Below are positions 59,695 to 64,000 of a DNA stretch of 64,000 bases, in pieces. A program made the translations under genes and the position numbers. Every line of letters starts with the position of its first letter. Position 1 is the first letter of the stretch. The stretch spans positions 186,001 to 250,000 of the forward strand of contig CANPUZ010000067.1 in NCBI GenBank assembly GCA_947579665.1, written 5' to 3'. The stretch comes from Sympetrum striolatum. Taxonomy: Eukaryota > Arthropoda > Insecta > Odonata > Libellulidae. A model generated the notes under the pieces. It saw nothing but the letters and a program-made list of their open reading frames with translations, had not been told where the DNA came from and made no database searches.

Positions 59695-60360
59695 TGAGAA
59701 CAAATGACAACTTATTTCCATGAGAAACAATCTGTATCAGCAGATTGACAAATAACATTGACATATCAATGATACCAAACAAATGTCTACCTTATTAGTT
59801 TGAATAAAATATTACAAACTTAGTCTCAATAAGTCATTTAAAAATAAGATATGAAATAATATAAACCACTTAAATAAAAAAGGATTAACTTAGGAAGGAC
59901 TGATCAAGACCCAACAATACATTCTATGAACCAGAGCAAAAATGCAACGACAAATGTGAAACTTCTATGAATAACCAACAATGCCCTTTTTGGGATCCAC
60001 CCTGAACAAATTATACATTAGCCAATGTAAACAAATTGCAACTTATTTCCATGAGGAATATCTGTAGGAGCAGATATACAAATAGCATTGACAGCCATAT
60101 TTCCAAATATGCGTAAGAAAGTATCAATTCTTTATATTCGATGTGAGATACCTTTTTGATTCAATACAATATTACACACATAACAGCCTCACTGAGCCAT
60201 ATAAAACGTATAATAATATACTAATAGAATAAATTTAAACTACCAAGGATTAACATAGAAAAGACTGATCAAGGCCAAACAATACATTCTAAGAACCAAA
60301 GCAAAAATGCAATGACAAATGTGGAACATCTGCGAATACCCTACACATTGCTCCTTTTGG
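59695..60360 (+). repeat. Tandem duplication of about 330 bp, diverged
   Basis: 59695-59990 and 60032-60355 share AACTTATTTCCATGAG, CAGCAGAT-like, AAGGATTAAC, GACTGATCAAG, CAATACATTCTA and GCAAAAATGCAA blocks in the same order. Confidence 0.75.
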
Positions 60361-61124
60361 CATGTGACAGGAATTTTCAACTAAATGATAACCACTTTGT
60401 TCAAGTTATTTAGTATTTTCTCAAGGTATAAATAACTTGTCCTACCATCCTACTCTTTAGTTAAGCTCATTGCTGAATCAGCCGAAGTAGAGGGGGGGGA
60501 AGGGGTCGGCTTTTTTATTCTGAACATTCATTCTATCTCAGCCTATCTTTACTCTTATATTTCAAAGATTCCTAACTCCTAACAGTATACAGAGCAAATG
60601 AAGAAAAATTTATCCACTGCTAGAAATATCCATATCGAAAAGCCTAAGAAAGATAAGAAATATAAGATTAATAAATGTACCAATAGACTGAAAAGTAAAT
60701 AACACTTAAATTTAACTGAAGATCAGATTCACAAGGAAACCTGTAAACAAATGAAAAGAGTATTAAGAATATAAATTCAAATGGAATATATATAATGTTA
60801 ATCTGTCTCAGGAATTACTATACTCATGTATAGCTTTAAAGTCATCTGTAAGAAAAATTCTAGTCTAAATGCTAGATTAGTTTTGACTGTGGTTAATATT
60901 TAATCTAAGACCAACTACAAAGACCAACAACTAAAAAGAGAGCATGCTTGGTACCATTACATCTGCAATGAGGATGCTATAAGGAGGAATAGCAGAACAT
61001 ATGAAATACATATAAAAATTAAAACAAAGTGCATAAAATAACATATGGGGGCCCCCAAATAAAATATCACAAAAGTTATTTTTATATGCATAAAATAATA
61101 CACCTTTCTGAGACAACAATTAAC
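60361..61124. other. Interval without a recognisable gene
   Basis: AT-rich, with a GGGGGGGGAAGGGG tract near 60491-60505. No gene. Confidence 0.45.
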
Positions 61125-61228
<104 letters not shown>

Positions 61229-61623
61229 TTACAAAGTACAAATATTAATTGAAGCCCTGCTGTAAAAATGAAAACATTTTTACAATTACTGAAAATTACT
61301 ATTCTTGCAAGTACCAACGAACATTTAAGAAACTTGACAAGGTAATACCATTTCCTGGAATTGTGCAATTCATTAATGCAAAGAGATAAAAATCAATCCA
61401 AGGGCATCTGTGGATTGATGCTGCATGGCTGGAAGAACAACTTCAATTCTTTATGGTATCTAAACTCATAGCCTGGCTCTTTGCGTATGGACTCTGATCT
61501 GAAAATGAATGAAACAATTACATGATTAAATAGCTATATATTAATATGACAAGCAACAGCAAGAGGAACAAGTAGTGTAAGAGTACATCAGTATAGTAAA
61601 GAAATTAAGAACTATCACGGCCA

Positions 61624-61762
61624 TATTCATAGATCGTTGATTTAGCGTGTAACTAGAGGTTGCTATGTAGTGATTAACTATCGAGTGATTAACGACTAAC
61701 TAAAATGTGGTACTCATAGATTTCAACTAGTGTGAAACTAGAGGTTGCTACGTAGACAACTG
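61624..61762 (+). repeat. Short direct repeat
   Basis: CATAGAT...GTGTAACTAGAGGTTGCTAT (61626-61670) and CATAGAT...GTGAAACTAGAGGTTGCTAC (61710-61755), period about 85 bp. Confidence 0.6.
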
Positions 61763-61780
61763 CTACACGACGGAAAGTGA

Positions 61781-62495
61781 CACAGGGTGAGTCTAACGGT
61801 AGGAAAGTGAAGAAAAAAAAAAACGCAACCCACAGAGCACTGGTGAGAATTTTTCTCCAGCTCCCCTTTAACTACATGTATTTTTGGGGTTTTATTTTCC
61901 TCTCATACGGGACTCAGGAGCTTGTCTATCCTATGACATGGACTCAGATAGTTTAAATGAACCTTTCACTTAACGATCATGTTCGATTTTTTTCTCCAAG
62001 TCCTATTGATTCTTTTCATAATGGAAAATAAAACATGCCTGCAATGTAAACTTCTCGGATGCCGGTGTTGTCTGCTAGAGCGATATAAAAAATGAATCAT
62101 CTGCCAACCTTCCGAAAACTGTATTAAAACCTCGTTGATTATTATATTGTTAATTTTATGTGTATTATAAAGCATAAATCCGACTTAGTTTTTCATCGAT
62201 CAATTCCAAGTATGGAATAAAAATTCCTTAATAATCGTTTACCGCAATGAGATAAAGCTACTCTATCATACATTATAATAGCTCATTAGGGTAATTAGAG
62301 ATTTTCCACTTTTGCAAATGTTTGTTCTAATTCATAATTGGGGCTCAATGCAGGAAAAGTTGTCAAAATGACGAATCTGTTCTTACAGCCAAATGCACTG
62401 CAATTGGTCATATTGACGGCAAAAACAAGCCCATGCTTATTTAACCTATTAAACCTTTAGATACACAAAAATAACAAAATTACTTTGTGTTAGGA
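61781..62495 (+). repeat. Dispersed repeat, copy B (uninterrupted)
   Basis: Partner of 53174-53766 plus 56487-56585. It shows the arrangement before the THAP transposon inserted in copy A. Ends just before the non-LTR element. Confidence 0.8.
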
Positions 62496-62512
62496 GTAGG
62501 CCAGTTAGTGGG

Positions 62513-64000
62513 TTGAAGGGAAAGAAATACTCGGCCGATCGAATTATGGAAAAAGCGCCGAACAGCGAAATGATAAATAAGGGAAATTTACCGACAATCC
62601 CACCTAAATTTGTTTGCAAAAGAAAAATATCAATTGCGATAGTTAACTGTAGGAGTGTTAAAAATAAAGTATCCGATTTGGAGCATCTTATTTGTAGCCA
62701 CGACACCGATATTTTTATAGGTACAGAAAGCTGGTTATATGAGGATATAAGCGATAATGAAATATTTCCAAAGGATTACACTATTTATCGCCGGGATCGT
62801 AGGGAAAAGACAGGTGGCGGTGTTTTTATTGCGGTTAAATCATCTCTCCAGAGCAAGCCGAGGACTTTGAGTGATAGCGATATAGAAAGCGTCTGGTGCA
62901 CAATAAGCCAACAGAACAAGCCGAACATAAATTTATGTGCGTTTTACCGACCACCGAACTCTTCTCGACAGGTTTTGCGACATCTTAACGACGAAATAAA
63001 TTTCTACACGAGTAAGAACAACCAGAGTATAACTATAATCGGGGGGGATTTTAATCTTCCAGACATCGACTGGAATAATCATAGCATAAAGAAAAGGGCC
63101 CGGGATGTCGACTCATGTAAAAAGTTATTAAATTTACTTCAGAAAAACTCACTAAGTCAAGCAGTAAAATCGCCAACCAGGGGTGACAATATACTCGATC
63201 TCCTTTTAATTAACTTTCCTGAGCGCATAGAGAACATTTCGATTGACGAAGGTCTTGGAGACCACAAAGGCGTTTTTGCAGATATCGAGATAAACCTTAG
63301 CAAGTATAAGAAACCCAAACGCAAAACTTATCTCTATTCCAAAGCCAAATTCGAGGAATTTAACGTAAAACTAACTACCGATTTTAATTCATTTAAGTCG
63401 CGCGTAAGCAACAAAAACACTGAGGATACATGGAAATCATTCGTGTAGATAATGCATAAATATATAGATTTGTATATACCTTCGAAATACTCTAAAAATG
63501 ATTGCGAGCCCAGATGGTACGATAAAGAGGTTAGAAGGGCTCTCCGCAAACAAAGAGATTTGCACGGAAAAGTAAAGGCTTCTAAGGGAATAGTTCAGCT
63601 TGTTCCAAATCCACCACAATCACTATTACTAGAAAAGCACAAGAAAGCAAAATGCGACACCAAGCGAGCTATGCGTAACGCCCACAGCAACTTTAAAAAG
63701 AAAATACTTGGGGAATGTTTAGAGGAAGACCCTAAAGCTTTCTGGTCCTACGTTAGAGAGGTACAGGGAAAGATACAAACAGTGAGCTCGATAAGGGATA
63801 TCGAAGGTAACATTACTTGCGATTCGAAGAGGAAAGCGAATATTCTAAACGAATTTTACCAAAGCGTATTCACATCAGATTGTAACATAGAGATCCTCCC
63901 TAAGGTTAATATACTGGATTCCATGCCAAATATAACTTTTACGACAGACGGTATAGTTAAAATATTACGCAAAATTAAGCCAAATAAGTCGCCAGGGCCA
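62513..64000 (+). pseudogene. CR1/Jockey-like non-LTR element: endonuclease and start of RT
   Basis: ORF2-like frame. Endonuclease (about residues 40-260): NCRSVKNKV, GTESWL (catalytic Glu region), YRRDR, GGGVFIAV, FYRPPNS, GGDFNLPDIDW (catalytic Asp/Asn) and LGDHKGV (catalytic His). A TAG at 63446-63448 interrupts, but the same frame then stays open for 184 codons to the window edge, passing FWSYVREVQGK and ending in KPNKSPGP, the start of RT. It nicks target DNA and copies its RNA there. It matches the truncated element at 1692-3151 in the shared block. Apart from that single stop this half looks recent. No ORF1 seen upstream. Confidence 0.9.

Overview
The window is AT-rich arthropod nuclear DNA, most likely from an insect with a large, repeat-filled genome. 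The evidence is spliced gene remnants with GT-AG introns, a ZAD zinc-finger-associated domain (a family expanded in insects), a THAP-domain transposon, Penelope-like, CR1/Jockey-like and BEL/Pao retroelements, several TA-flanked miniature transposons and long satellites. I see no prokaryotic, organellar or rRNA features and no intact host gene. The species cannot be named from this sequence alone.

Layout. 1-3151: a broken Penelope-like reverse transcriptase (minus strand) and a 5'-truncated non-LTR retrotransposon (plus strand). 4637-7187: a decayed ZAD gene on the minus strand, two phase-0 exons with a promoter-like region near 7.3 kb. 3.8-4.6 kb and 8-19.4 kb: one repeat family, first as dispersed copies, then as a tandem array of about 1.1 kb units. 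Each unit is built from 145-176 bp monomers, and every monomer carries a tRNA T-arm/B-box-like motif (GGTTCGANNCC). 19452-25740: a degenerate BEL/Pao element on the minus strand with a complete 199-bp 3' LTR and a 5' LTR cut to 52 bp.

25746-49640: the most striking object, an ancient palindrome of about 24 kb. Two diverged inverted arms of about 11 kb flank a spacer of about 1.8 kb. Both outer ends are capped by C-rich/G-rich minisatellites with strong G-quadruplex potential. The arms share promoter-plus-first-exon pairs, unrecognised exon-like blocks pointing outward, other exon-like blocks pointing inward, and a 101-bp island with only one (synonymous) difference between arms that otherwise differ clearly. 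Each arm also has its own later insertions.

49.6-62.5 kb: AT-rich DNA with a 723-bp TA-flanked MITE, a non-LTR tail, a THAP transposon with long inverted ends carrying TGACGTCA sites and interrupted by a copy of the B-box repeat family, two minisatellite or duplication regions and a (TAA)n tract. 62513 to the end: the 5' half of a CR1/Jockey-like element (APE endonuclease then RT), open through the window edge except for one TAG.

The window is thus a nest of mobile elements. Its two candidate undescribed systems are the B-box satellite/transposon family and the capped palindrome with its conserved island.
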